This document shows positions 36,201-49,700 of a stretch of DNA of 64,000 nucleotides, piece after piece. This stretch comes from Brugia malayi (taxonomy: Eukaryota; Nematoda; Chromadorea; Rhabditida; Onchocercidae): the NCBI RefSeq assembly GCF_000002995.4, contig NW_025062476.1, positions 2,909,001-2,973,000 of the forward strand, in the 5' to 3' direction. Numbering within the stretch: the stretch's first letter is position 1; each line of letters opens with the position of its first letter. A model generated the notes under the pieces. It was given only the letters and a program-made list of their open reading frames with translations, was not told the DNA's origin and searched no databases. Both the position numbers and the translations under genes were made by a program.

Positions 36201-39200
36201 TGATCAAATATTTAATTCCATTGGATGATTTTATGATAAAAACTAAATTTGTCAAATTCTAAATGCTAATTTAATTTGGTCATTTATTGACTGAGTTAGT
36301 TAAATTTTATAAATTTATCGTTTTTCAAATGAAATGGTATTGTATAAATATATTTTCGAAATTTTTGATGTAATAAATTTTATTTATAAACACATGAAAG
36401 AATTATCTTTGACATTGTAAAGACGTATTCGAAATTCGAAATACCTTAATAATTTGATACAAAATTTATGATAGAAAAAATGCATCCAACGTTACAAAAT
36501 TATTTATTAATTTAATTTTTATTAGTTATTAATTTCATTTTCAACTTTTTACGAACTTTTTTCTTTTGATTATTACTTCAATTTTTAATTTTTCTATTAA
36601 TTACTGTTTCAATTTTTAGTTTCTTCCTCTCTCTCTCTCCTTCTCTTCTTTTTCTTTTCTATTTCATTTTTTTTTTTTTTTTAAAGAATTAATAATATTT
36701 TAAAACTTTTACAATTTTTATTTTAGAAACGAAGCATTATTCATTACATGCTAAACTACCATATAGTGTGGAAGTTGAAAAATTATATCAAGATGATGCG
36801 GTATGGATTACTACCAGTAGTTTCATCATTTTTACTATGCATTCTGGTAGGTAAATGTTCTCATATTTAAATTATTAATTTTTTTTTTTTTTTAAATTGT
36901 TAAATTTTATAAAATTTTCATAGATTTAAATTAATTTTTAATAAATTATAATGTGATAAAAGTGTGTGAATATTATTTTAATATTTTTATTTGTGGCAAA
37001 AAAAAAAATTCATTCCTAAAATATTTTTAACTTCTTTGGCTTACACTATTATATTGTAAATATTAAATGAACAATAGAAATAATGAGAAAATAAGAAGTG
37101 GGAGAAATAATTTTGAAGATTAAAACTATAATTTCTTGCTAAAAATTCCAGTTAAAAATAAAATTTATGAAAGTTAAAAATTTTTTTTAAATTTATTAAT
37201 AAGTAATTTTTTTTTTCTTATTTTAGGTTTTGGATTATTAGAAAGTGGTAGTGTGGCAGCAAAAGATGAAGTAAACATTATGGTGAAAAATGTTGTTGAC
37301 GTCGTCTTTGGTGGCTTAGCTTATTGGGCATTTGGTTATGGACTGAGCTTTGGTAACGGACCATACAGTAATGCCATCACAGGATGGGGCAAATTTTTTT
37401 ATAATCCTCAAAGGTTAGTTTCATTTTCAAAATAAATTTCAAATTTTATAATAGAGAATTAAACTCTTTGTATATTGTAACAAAATTATATTATAAATTA
37501 TAAAAATTTTTGAAAATAAAATTTATTGAGAATTCAATTTATTAAAACAAATTCATATCATTTATAATAATTATTTGTGTATTTAATCATTTGCTCTTTA
37601 GTAAAATGTTAAAATGTCTGAAGCGAAGATCAGATCGAAATTATCTTTAGTTCCTTCTTTTTTTTATCACTGCTTTTTTATCACTACTTATCGTTGTAAC
37701 AAAACTTTCTATTTTCTTTTCACTATCAAAATGTTTTACTATTTTTCAATTGTTTTACTTTTTCAATCAATAACTTTCGTTCAGTTTATAATATTTAAAA
37801 AAAAAAAATAATAATCAAATTAAAAAAGCAAAGAAAAAAAAAGACGAAAAAAGAAAAATCATCGACGTAGATGTATTGTTTCATTTTTGGAACCAATTAG
37901 CGATTACTTATTTATTCGAGAATGAAAGCAATTGATAATTCCCTACTTATCACAGAATGTAATCATTGACAATTACTTACTTATCTGAGAATGAAACCAA
38001 TCAGGCGATTATTTACTCATTCGAGAATGAAACAATTTGAAACATTGGAGCAAAGTTTTTTTTTTGTTTTTAAATTAACTGATAGACTTATGAAAATATT
38101 TTTATGTATTATAAATTTTTGAATTTTTTTGCAATAATAATCATTTCAAATTTGATCTGTGATCATTTAATGTTTTCATTCTATTTTATCTATTCCTATA
38201 ACATATCTTACAATAAATAGCGCACCTTATCATATCATATCATTCTACTTATCATTTGATAATAAATCCTATTGCAAAAATAAAAGGTTGGAAGGAATTA
38301 CTGATTAAAATGAAAATTTTGAAATTTAAAAATAGAAAATTTTTTTTTCTTCAAATAAGTCCTCAAATGTGATCAATATTTGATGCAATTAAAAATGCCT
38401 CATTGTTATTTTTGAAAGGAATTAATGATATGTTTTAATCATTTGAATAGATTGTGCAGCACATTCTTATGATAATAAAAAAAAAAGATGTATCGGTATT
38501 TGATATATGAAAAATTGAAATATTGGAAAGGAAAAAAGTGAAATTGACGAAATGAAAAAGACATTGCATTTTAGAATATGAAAAATTTCTAATTTAAAAT
38601 ATAATTTCTAAGAAATAATTTTAAAAGTTAACGCTGTGTTATTGATTATAAACTATTTCATTATTAAGAAAAGGTGAAGAAAATGGCTCAGCAGAATTTT
38701 CAATTTTCAGAATTTCAAAAAGCTTCAAGAATTCATAAGTTATAAGTTTAAAATTTTCATTAAACTATCTTCTTATCATTCCACTACTTTTTATCTGATA
38801 AGTGAAATCCTTAATATAAATTTATCAATTCCAGGGACTTTGATTCCCCACGTGATGAAGGCTGGGCTTATGCAAATTTTCTATTTCAGCTTAGTTTTGC
38901 AACAACCTCATCAACAATTGTTTCTGGTACGGTTGATATATTTTTTTTTATCAAATTCTGTCCCCAAAAAAAGAAAAAACACAGAAAAAAAAAATTCTAT
39001 AAATTTAGTGATATTAAAATTAGTAATTGCTTAATTTAAATAAGAATTTAGATCTAAAAACAAGTTTTTCTTCTTTTTTTTTTTGAGCAAATTTTTTGTT
39101 TTCTTTTTTATTTCTAAATTCAATGAATGAAAATCTTTCGTTTTATTAAACTTTTATCTTTAATAATTAATAATTTTTCGATGAAATTTTGATTTTATTT

Positions 39201-42200
39201 CAAAATTATAATTTTAAATTTTCAGGTGCTGTAGCTGAACGTGCCAAACTCAGATCATATATTTTATTGGGTTGTATTGTAATTCTAATACAAGCATTAC
39301 CTTCTCATTGGGTATGGGACAGTCAAGGAGTGTTTTTCAAATTAGGCGTCGTTGACTTTGCTGGCTGCTCATGTGTAATTCATTTGTTATTATTATTATT
39401 ACTATTATTATTATTATTATTATTATTACTATTATTATTATTATCATTATCATTGTTATTATTAATTATTATTGTTATTAAATAAAAAACAACAATTGAA
39501 AATATTATCAAAAATATATGAATTTAATGTGAGAACAATTGCGTATAGTGCAGAACATACTAATTTTATGTAAATATCGTAGTAATTACTTTCATATACT
39601 TTTGCACAATTTTTAAAATATTTACAAATGAAGCAAAAAAAGAAAGTATCAATGGATAACTGATGAAAAGTACAATTGAGAATATGAAAGTAAAAAGAAT
39701 TAACAAGAAAAAATTGTCAAATATTACCACATTAACTCAGTCAATAGCGCATTAACTCTGTCAATAGCGCATCATATTTTTAATCAACTTTCCTTTGTAC
39801 AGAATGTATTATTAAGACGAGAAAATATTGTCAAATTTTAATTAAATTTTAGATTCATATGGTTGGTGGTATCATTGGGTTAGTAGCTACCATTTATTTG
39901 AAACCACGACGAAATCGATTCAATGAAAATTCGGTGCATCAAATGAGCTCACCAACAAATGCGCTTCTTGGAACTTTTATGCTTTGGTGGGGTTGGTTCG
40001 GAATTAATTCTGGATCAGCTTGGGGTGTCACAAATGGTCGTTGGCGACTTGCAGCTAGGTTACATTCATATCTGATATTTCATTTATCAAGAGTTAAATA
40101 TCAGTTATCTCAAAAAAAAAAAAAAAAAAACGGATATTAGAAAAAGTTGAACTAATGACTACAGCATGAACGATTAAACTTCAAATCCGGAAATGATGCA
40201 ATATTTTTCTATAAATTCATCATATCATCTGGAAAGATGTAAAATTATTGAAAAAAAAAAACATGAAAAGTGTTGAAAGCATTTTTGCATTTTTGAGCTA
40301 AGAAGCAATTTACTTTAAAGCATTTATCATTTCCTCAATTTAAACATTGGAATTTAGTTTTGAGAAATATTAAACATTTTTTTATAGGGAACCGAGGGAG
40401 AGAGAGAGAGAGAGAAGGAGAGAGAAAAAAAAAGGAAAGAAATTTGAACAATTTGAATTAAAGAAAAAAAAAAAAAAAAGGAGGAAAGAAATATTTTAGG
40501 GCATCGGTGGCAACAATAATGAGTTCAATTGGAGGTGGTGTCACATCAATTACATTCAGTTTTGCTAAAACAAGAAAATTACAAGTTAATTATTTAATTT
40601 TTGGTTTACTCTCTTCAGTAGTTGCAATTACAGGTTAATTTTTTTTTTTTTTTTTTTTTTACTGATTTTGCATTACATTTAAATATTCTATCAAAACTGT
40701 TTTTTTTTTTTTGAATTCAAAGTGTTTTAATTAATTTTTAATTGCAATTATTCGTTTAGCTAAAATTATTTATAGTTTAAAATAATATTTGGTTAACAAT
40801 AATATCTTACTAAAGGAAAAATTGAAGTTTATTAATCTATTTAAAGAAAAAATATCAAAAATATTAGAAAATTTTTTGATTTCTTCGATCAAATTTATTT
40901 CAAATTCCTTACAATTCTAATGAAAAATTTTTTTCAAAAGATATATTAAAACAATTTATCAATTTCAAATTAAAATTTTCCAATGTTTCCTACAAAAATA
41001 ACAGGAAGCTCAATTTTTGAAACAGTTCATTTCATATAGCAATTTGCGCCGTTGCACGACCCTGGCATGCATTGCTGATCGGTGCAATTAGTTCAACCAT
41101 TTCTATCTCAGTAATACCGGCTCTGGAATTTTTGAAAATTGACGATCCGGTTGGCATTATACCAATTCATCTTACATCATCCATATGGGGTATGTGCGCA
41201 GTTGGTATTTTTGCTGAAGACGATCAAGTGCTGGTATGTATAATTTCATCAGACAACGTTTTATTTATTTTTCAAAAAAAAAAAAAAAAAATTTGTTTAA
41301 ATTTTCAAAGCTAATCAATAATTCAATAATATAAAAGAGGCAATGATAGTTTGATAATAAGTAATAATGCTTAATGTTTTGTATATTTATCAATTATTAT
41401 TAAAATTATTACCTGAAATTTAGGCAGTAACAAGTGGACATTATGGTTTGATATATTCGGGAAGTTTTAAATTGCTTGCAATACAAATGCTTTGCACAAT
41501 AACTATTCTCGTTTATAGCGCTATCGCCGGACTTCTTGCCCTAATTGTAATTTAATTTCAATTTTTCTTTCATTTCCTTACTTTTTTTTTTTTTCTTATT
41601 GTTTCTTTGTTTTAATTCAATGAAAATATTATTGCTATCGTAATATTTCCAATTATTATATTTTCCATGCAGTAACATTAATCCCAAATTAATCAATCAT
41701 TTCTTTCTTTTTTTTTTTTTTTTTTTTGCAGATTTTGGGTAAAAGTCCTCTTGGAATACGGGTTACAGATTACGAGGAGCAGATTGGCGCTGATGTCGTA
41801 GAACATGGTTTAGCTGGTACAAATATTGCTCGATATCATCTTGAAAAGCCTTTATCATCAAAGTTTGTACAAATATTATATTTAATTATTAAATCTTTTT
41901 ATCTTGACATATCATACTAAAATATACAAAAAAAAAAAAAAAAAAAGGAAAAAAAATTAAATCATTTTATTAATTAGAATAAAATTTTGAATTTGTCGTT
42001 GTTTCTGTACAGAACTTTTGCGACTGTTACAAAAGCAATAACAAAATGGAAAATTCAAACACGTACTAATCGAGCATTACGTCAACAAAATGCTGCACTT
42101 GGATATCGACAAGAATCGGATAGTGGTACTATGCTGATGAGACAACGTAAAAATAAACTTTCTAACGGTGGTAAGTTTAATATCTTAAATTGATTCATTA

Positions 42201-43241
42201 AAATTTGCATATGATATTTTATAAGTAATTGGTGGCATTTTATTCACTGATATTTATTACAACTTTTCATTGATTTATTTCTAATTTTTAGCATTCTTTT
42301 CACTAAGTCATCATATTCGTTCACGCAACTCACCTTCACGTACAAAAACGTCTACTACGCCAGCAATATCACTTTCATCAAACTTTTCGAAAGAAACTAA
42401 TCGACGTTCTATGCCACCGTTTAGGAAAAAAGAAGATAATGTTAAATGTGTAAAAATCAATGAAATAGCAGCATTTACTTCAAAACGACGGATGGAGGAG
42501 GAAGATGAAAAAGTAAACTTTAAATAGTTAATGACTTTTACATCGAATTGCACTTTCTTTTTTTTTTTTTTTTTAAAAAAAAAATTTATAATTAATAGAT
42601 AAAAGAAATGAAAGAAATATTTCTCATAATCTTTTGGACAGTATAAAATGAAAGATTTTTCGAATTTATTTCTCAATTTTAGCAAAAAGTTTTATACTGA
42701 AACAAATAAGAAACATAAATTATTGATTGGAAAAAAGATGAAAGCGTTAAATTTATATTTTAATTGTTAATTTTAATTATGCTTTTTTAGTCAAAAAAAA
42801 AAAAAAATTTTTTTTTCTTTTGCTGTAATGAGAAATAGTGAAAAGTGAAAAATTCAATGAATTATGAAGTTAAAATTTCTTTGAAAAGTTGAGAATAAAT
42901 TAAATTAATCTATTCTTATTAGCATTTTCTAAAAAATGTTTACTTTTCAGAATCCAAATTGCAGTAAAAGAACACAGTCAAATTTTGTTCCAATGTTGGA
43001 TAGGTTTAGCAATAATATCAGTGGTACGTTAAAGTCATTGAATCCAGATCAATTACGACTTGATGTAAGTAGTGGATCAGCACAAGAAGCTGGTAGATCA
43101 TTAGATCATAATATTGTGTCCGAAAGAAGGGTACTCCAATATGTGACACCAAATATAGATTCAGGGAGTGCAACCAGAATTGTTACTTCTGCCACATCGT
43201 GTAGGAATAAAATTTTACCATTAATTTCGGATGCTGTTTAG
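32879..43241 (+). CDS. Amt-family ammonium transporter, 13 exons (679 aa)
   Basis: Exons: 32879-32912, 36727-36846, 37227-37413, 38835-38926, 39226-39374, 39853-40058, 40500-40633, 41040-41233, 41424-41546, 41732-41862, 42013-42170, 42292-42512, 42951-43241; every phase agrees and the sum is 680 codons. A plasma-membrane channel-like protein moving ammonium/ammonia. Seen: first membrane span with IIFTMHSGFGLLESG, FLFQLSFATTSSTIVSGAVAER, the family signature DFAGCSC-IHMVGG (Asp188, His196) across the exon 5/6 junction, RPWHALLIGAI, and PIHLTSSIWG with the second pore histidine (His351). The cytosolic EEQIGADVVEHGLAG element is also conserved. About 220 residues of Ser-, Arg- and Lys-rich tail follow, longer than in the usual Amt proteins of about 430-530 residues. 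Exon 1 (MNGSSARLSLI then C|AA) is inferred from phase and its strong donor ATAC|GTAAGT; an overlapping ATG at 32883 in another frame does not fit exon 2. Confidence 0.93.
32913..36726 (+). other. First intron (3.8 kb) of the ammonium transporter gene
   Basis: AT-rich, with (GA)n at about 33259-33290, a (CT)n tract at about 36627-36640 and a 31-base tandem duplication at 35765-35823. A TTTTTAG at 33774 is followed by a short open stretch and a donor-like sequence follows AAATCTATGAAT at 34088, but neither joins exons 1 and 2 without a stop or phase clash. Confidence 0.5.
35765..35823. repeat. 31-bp tandem duplication with CTCGAG core
   Basis: TAATTGTTTGTACTCTCGAG followed by AAATCTTCT occurs at 35765 and again from 35796 with one substitution, inside intron 1 of the transporter gene. 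Confidence 0.75.
39385..39482. repeat. (ATT)n microsatellite just after a transporter 5' splice site
   Basis: An imperfect TTA/ATT array of nearly 100 bases starts about ten bases into intron 5 of the ammonium transporter gene. Read through in frame it would encode a long poly-leucine stretch before a stop near 39483. Confidence 0.9.
40389..40425. repeat. (GA)n tract in transporter intron 6
   Basis: GAGAGAGAGAGAGAGA-type purine tract about 75-110 bases before exon 7. Similar tracts occur at about 27613, 30886, 33259, 55276 and 57697. Confidence 0.8.
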
Positions 43242-43773
43242 TTTTTTTTTTTTTTTTGAAATATTGAAAATTTTATATTCGAGAAAGAAATGTTAGTTTT
43301 GGAAGAAAAAAAAATAGGATAGTAGCAATGGGATTCAACTCAAAATAACGTAGATTTTACAATTTTTCTTTAAATTTATCAAAAAGCGCTTTACTTTAAG
43401 GTTAGCTATGATAAGTAAGTAATAAAATGATCCAATATACATTTTTTCTGATTAATTTCAAAAATTAGTAAACTTTATTTCAGCTACATTCCTTTTAAAA
43501 TTTTAAAAATTTCACAAAAAAAAAAAAAAAAAGAAAACAAAGTTACATCTGTGCCATTGTCAAATTGATCGTGCCAGCAATACCAATCATTTGTTATAGT
43601 CAGAAATCGGAATTTGTTATGAAAACTGTATTTGTTAAAAAATGAATTATAATCCGATGCAAAATTGTTTTGTTGGTATTGCCGAAATTTTAGGATTGAT
43701 TTTCTGAAAATTATTATTTTGAAATTCATTTTTTTTTTTTTTAAATTCATTTATCATGAATTATTTTTGAATC

Positions 43774-43798
43774 AATAAAGTTATTTTGCAACAATAAA
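43774..43798 (+). other. Two poly(A) signals of the transporter gene
   Basis: AATAAA occurs at 43774-43779 and 43793-43798, about 530-560 bases after the TAG at 43239-43241, followed by T-rich sequence. The minus-strand open frame at 43484-43750 falls in this 3' UTR and has no protein character. Confidence 0.5.
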
Positions 43799-46700
43799 GC
43801 CATTTTCAGCATTTTTTTTTTAATGTGTGTTTTATCATTACAGTAATAAAATTACTAGTATTTTACATAAATTTTAAATAAAATATTTTGTTAAACGTTT
43901 CTATTCCAAATTTTTATTTCTTTAAATATTTTACACTTTGAAATTTGAAAAAAAAAAATTAATCGAGTAAATTAATTTTTAAAGATTATGTAAGTTAGTA
44001 AGTTGAAATTATGTAAGTTAATTTTTGAAGATAACTCTTTGACCTACCATTTAACTGTTAAATTTTATTCAATCTTCATTCTGAGATTATAAGCATACTT
44101 AATTTAAACGCTTTATCACTTTGCTAGAAATTTTACTCAGCTATGATTACTTTATCGAGAATGCTTCAAGAAAAGTATTTTTGTAAGAAGACAATCATTT
44201 TTTTAAAAAAAAAAGAAAATTTATATTCAGTTTGAAATGTATTTCGTATCCATCACTTTATGTACAATTTTAGGTTATCATTTAAATTCGCTGATAAGAA
44301 ATAAAAAAAAAAAAAAAACTCGGATTACTTTTTAAAAAACTTTTTTTAACTGAATTTATCAAGTAAGGAAGGAATTGTATTTCAAATTATCTCCATTCAA
44401 AATCGAGAATTTTAGAAAATTTTGAGAGTTAAAAATAGAAAACGCAGCGAGTCAGATTCAACCAATTTAGGAATCAATTGTTTTATTTTAAAATTTGTCA
44501 TCTGCTAATAGAATTCTGGAAATCTTAAAACTGCCATTTTAAATTTAAACAGTCATTTGAAATATTTCGCAAATGAAAATAAAACTGAAATAATAAAGTA
44601 TTCTGACAATGTCTTTTTTTGAGAATTTTTAAATTTCATTTATCATTTTTTAATGGTTCTATTTCAAATGAGATCATATGAATTCCATAAGCACTTCCGG
44701 CAAAAAAAATTTCAATTTTATTTCACTTTTTTCTTTTCCCATACACAAAGATCACTTTTGGAAATTTTATTGCTTTTTCATGAAATGCGCACAAATTCAA
44801 AAATAGTAAGTCTCAAATTAAACAAACAAAGAAAAAACAAATGATTCAACAACGATAGCAACAAAAAGAGATAAATAAACAAATATTAAATAAAATAAGC
44901 AAATGAATAAAAAACAAAATTAATTTTAACAGAAACATTTTCAAAAAAAAAAAAAACAAATAGCAATCATTATATAAAGGAAAATATAAAATGAAATGTA
45001 CAAAAGAAATGTTTACATTATTTAATTTTTTTTTTATCACTTTTGATTCACATCTGTTCCTCTAACAGCAAATTTAAATTACTAATCAGTGGAATATTTT
45101 TTTTTTTTTTTTGATTTCAAATTATCAGTAATCTGATCAATACTAACAATAACATTTAGCATATATTTAGATTTTTCTTAAAATGTTATCAATATTTGAA
45201 ATGTCTATAAATGCTTCCTTAGCAACGATAAGTTTGTAGCTATGAACAAAAACATCATTTTACTTTTAACAACGCTATTATTATCAAAGACAAAAATAAA
45301 ATTTTTTCATTCTTCAACATATTTTATCTCTTTTAATCAATTAATTAACTCAAATTTTGAATGTAAAATTTTTTTCTTTTTATATTATTTCATAGTTTTC
45401 TATTCGTTGTATTATTAATGAGAAATTCATTTACTGTCAACTTTTTGTTATAATATTTTAATGTATTTTATTAAACTTTTATTTTGAAATTAATAATTTT
45501 GCACCAATAACCTTAGCTAATATCCGATGCTATCAATCTTATTGTTAAATGTTCAATAAAAACAAAAAAAAAAAAAAGGGAAAATGCAACTTATCTGTTA
45601 TTAATAACTTCCTGTTATTACTTTCTATTGATCTAATTTTTAAATTAACAGCTGCTAGTGTTAAGTTAAAATTGTTTACTTAAATAAATAATGCATTATT
45701 TTTCATCATTTCATTTTCTTCAATCGATCTTATCAAAAATTTTTTAGATTTTCCCAAAAAAAAAAAAAAAAAAACACAAAAGATTAAATTAAATTAATTT
45801 GTTTACTCGTAAAATAAAATCAAAAAAAAAAAACTTTATTCTCTATTGATTAATTACCAAAATTTGGTTTTCGATTAATAATATGTTTATTTAAGTGAAG
45901 TAGCAAATTTGTAATTGTTGATAAATTCTTTTTGTTTATTTAAAAACTTTCACTGTTAAATGTGAAATTGATTTAATAAGTAATACGAAAGTAAAAAGTA
46001 GATAAGAATTTGAGTAAATCGGAAAACTTTTAAAATTTTGGAATTAAAATTTGATAATTTGCAAGCACTTTTTCCCAAAATGCATTAACTTATAATTTGC
46101 CTCTTTATCAATTTCCCAAATAAAGTATTAATCACCTTTCATTCCTTTTCAATCTTTCATGAATTTCTCGAATTTACTGCCGGAAAATGTCCTAAAAACT
46201 TCCATCAAAAAAAGATTGCAATCGATGACAATTTTAAAATGACACAATTTGAAATTTTAGAGTTAATCAACAACAAATATTTTTTAAACTCTTATCATTT
46301 TTAGTGCAATAATTTTCAAAAATTAGCCAAATTAGAAATTAGATTAGAAAATTCCAAATTAGAAAATTTTGGAAATGATATATTATGTGTAATCGTTTGA
46401 AATTTTTATAAGATTATAAGGAAGCGATTAAATAATAGCAATATTTAGCTATAAAATTTTTAAATCTTCTGATATGAAACTTAATTTTACCCAACAAACT
46501 TAAATTTAAAAAAAAAAAAAAATACAAAATATTATTGGTAAAAAAGTTGAAAAGCTAAATTTTGTCACATTTTCTTTTTTCATAAACAAATTAGACTTAA
46601 GTTTAACTTAATAATAAATTGATCTAACTTTAATATGATTAAATTCCACAATAAAATTATTTCGATACTTCCAAAACACTATTCTAATTCTTCTCGACTA

Positions 46701-49700
46701 TTCTCGAAGAAAAAAAAAAATGTTGTAACAAAGGAGTTTTTGGTAGGAACAATTGAAATTTTGATGGATTGAAAAATGTATGTAAACAGATATTCATCCC
46801 GAGAAATACCAACAGAAGCAAAAATCATCAATCATAGCTTTTCAAGGACATATGACTCATAAATAAACTAACTTGAAAAACATTGCTTTAATTAAATTTC
46901 AAAGTAAAAAATGCGAGCTGATTAATAGTTTGACATTTTCTCCTTTCATCTTTCTATCCTAAGTGATAATCACTTATCTAAATTTGAATAATAATTTGAG
47001 TATTTAATTTTTTTTTTTCACAAATGAATGAAAAAACTACAAAATTTACTAGAACATAAACTTAAAAAAAAAAACGGAAAAACGGAAAAACGGAAAGAAA
47101 GATGCTCTAACGAAGGATTTTTATAAATATTTGTTTAGAATGAAAGTTACAAGTAAAGTAATAAAAGAGAATTAGTTTAAAAATGAAGAGAAAAAGAAAA
47201 GATGAATGGTTGAGGAATGGAATGTATGTTTGATTTATGATTTAAATTTTTGACTAGTAAGCATCAGAGTTTAATTTGGAATATTTCGATGGATAAATGG
47301 AGATATGATGCAAAAGAGTGATAAGAGAAGCTATTAGGATGTGAAATGGAATGAAATATTAGGCTAAAACCAATAATACTGCTAATAATAATGACAAAAA
47401 GTTTTTAGGTTTAACTTTGGGTTGTCTAGTACGAAGAATTCTAAAAAAGTTAAGTATTGATGTTACTAAAAATAGTAATGCAAATTTTCTCTTTTTTTTT
47501 TTTAAAAAATAAAATATTAATTGAATATTTAAGTAATAAAATAATAGACTTCTTAATTCTTTGCTTTTTCGCCTTTCTTTTTTTTTTTTTTTAATAATTT
47601 TCTGCAATATTAAATGATTGAAATCAGAAATTAGTGATAGCTTCTAATCATTTTACTTATTATCATTTCAGATAACAGTTGGTTATTTATGCATTTATTA
47701 ATTTCAGTGTATCAAATTTCTTGTGTAAAATTTATATTTGTCAAATTTACTCCAATTTGCATTTTATGTTGTTCTAATTCGCAATTATTATTCTCATTTT
47801 AATACGCTATTTAGAAAGTTTGCTTTATTAAGAAGACTGAACTACTTACTGACCATATACGGTTGACAATATTTTCCTGTCTCATTGATCAGTTTTTAAT
47901 CCGATATGTAAATATTTGTGGAATATTTATTCAATAAAGACATCAATTGTTATTTAATGTTTTCATGTTAAATCAAATATTTCCATCATCGTTAAACATA
48001 CATTTCATTCATTCTTTTTTTGTCACAATTCTAAATTTTCTCATTTCACAATTTTATATTATTTTTCTGGGACAAATTCAATTGATTTTCCTGAAGCAAC
48101 AAAGTGATTTTTTATCATAAATTTAGTAAAATCCGATTGAATAATGCTCAAGCAAAATTCAGATCAAAATTTATTCTTCAATTCGTATTCTGTAAATTTT
48201 CTACTTCAAATAATCACTTCTTTCAATTTAATATTATCATAGTTTATTGTTTATCCGTCTATTAGTAGCAATTTAATTATGCTACTATTGATTATTGATA
48301 ATCAATTCAAGAGGTTTTATTCCAATTATTGATTAGATAACTGATAATTCTCTAGCATTAGATTGGCCATGTATTTTTTGTCAACTACTTTTGGTTGACA
48401 ATTTTTTTTTTATAGTTTTACTCTCATTCGGTTGTCGTTCAATATTTAAATTTTAAATGAAACATTTAATTGTCTTTCATACTGAATATCTACAATGAAT
48501 TTCTATTTCTGATTATTGAATTCTGTTTTGCCACAATTTTTCATATCACCAAAAAATTTTCCTTTTTTTTTTTTTTTTCATTTTTTGGATTTGATATAAA
48601 TTAGAATTAATAATTAGAAGAGTAGAATTGAACAATTAGAAGAATAACAAATTTTAGGGAAGAGAATATGGTAGGGAAATGACCTGTTCAACTGTCAGCT
48701 CAAATTAGGTCATTCATGATAATTAATAGTCCATTCACATTTGTCATAATAAATAGCACATTTTAAGAGTAGTCAATTAAGAATAAAAGTGCAAAATTTA
48801 TTTATATTATGAAATGAATCGAATTTTTTTTTTCTCTTTTAAATGAAATAATTAATAATTGTAAAAGAATCGAATGAAATCTTTATGTGACAAATGACAG
48901 ATTGAATTACAGGAATAAACAAAAAGAAAAAACCAAATGTGTTATATCACGGATTTAACGTGAAAAGTAGTAAAAAGCTGAATTGAATTTTTTTTTTTTT
49001 TTTTTTGAAATTTCCACCAATGAAATTATGAAAATATATATATATTCATGGAATGAATGATGTATTGTCATAAATTATTAAATAAGAAATTTATTTCAAG
49101 AATAAATGAACTATCAAATGTTAACAACGAAATGTATTGCTTTTGCAGCTTTCATCTGTAAATAATAAGTTGGTAATTTAAGCAATAAAATGATAAATAT
49201 TATGCAAATAAATCAGAATTTGCATTGCTAAAATGCATTTTCATATTTTTGATCAATGCGACAGTAAAAGCATACCGTTATTGGGTAATAAAAGGCTTAA
49301 AGGATAAGGTACCACCGGAAATATAGAACTCGTTAACTGAATTGATATATTGAAATGAAAAGAGGTGTATTTCGATAGAAAGAAATTTGATAATACACAA
49401 AAATAGTTTGCAACAGATTCAGAAATATATTATAGTAATAAACCAACGACGAATGTGATCGAACCAACATAGTCAAAATGATAAAAGTATAATAATTTTT
49501 ACAATATTTGCTAATATGAATGAATGAATGAAATGAAATGAGAATGGTGTAAACAAAAGTTATTCGTTTCATCGTTTGTAATAATGCCAAAGGATGAATG
49601 TATGATTGTGATTTGTTGCCATCGTTAAGTTACAATTTCTACTAGATGTCAATATATGCATCTATTGATTTTGATCAATTAATTTAATCGATTTTATTAA

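Noticed and set aside
43484..43750. 88-codon minus-strand open frame
   Set aside because: It lies in the 3' UTR of the transporter, overlaps the poly(A) signal region and has no recognisable motif.
48679..48711. Inverted TGACCT/AGGTCA nuclear-receptor half sites
   Set aside because: Spacing of about 21 bases is not a known response-element layout and there is no gene nearby.
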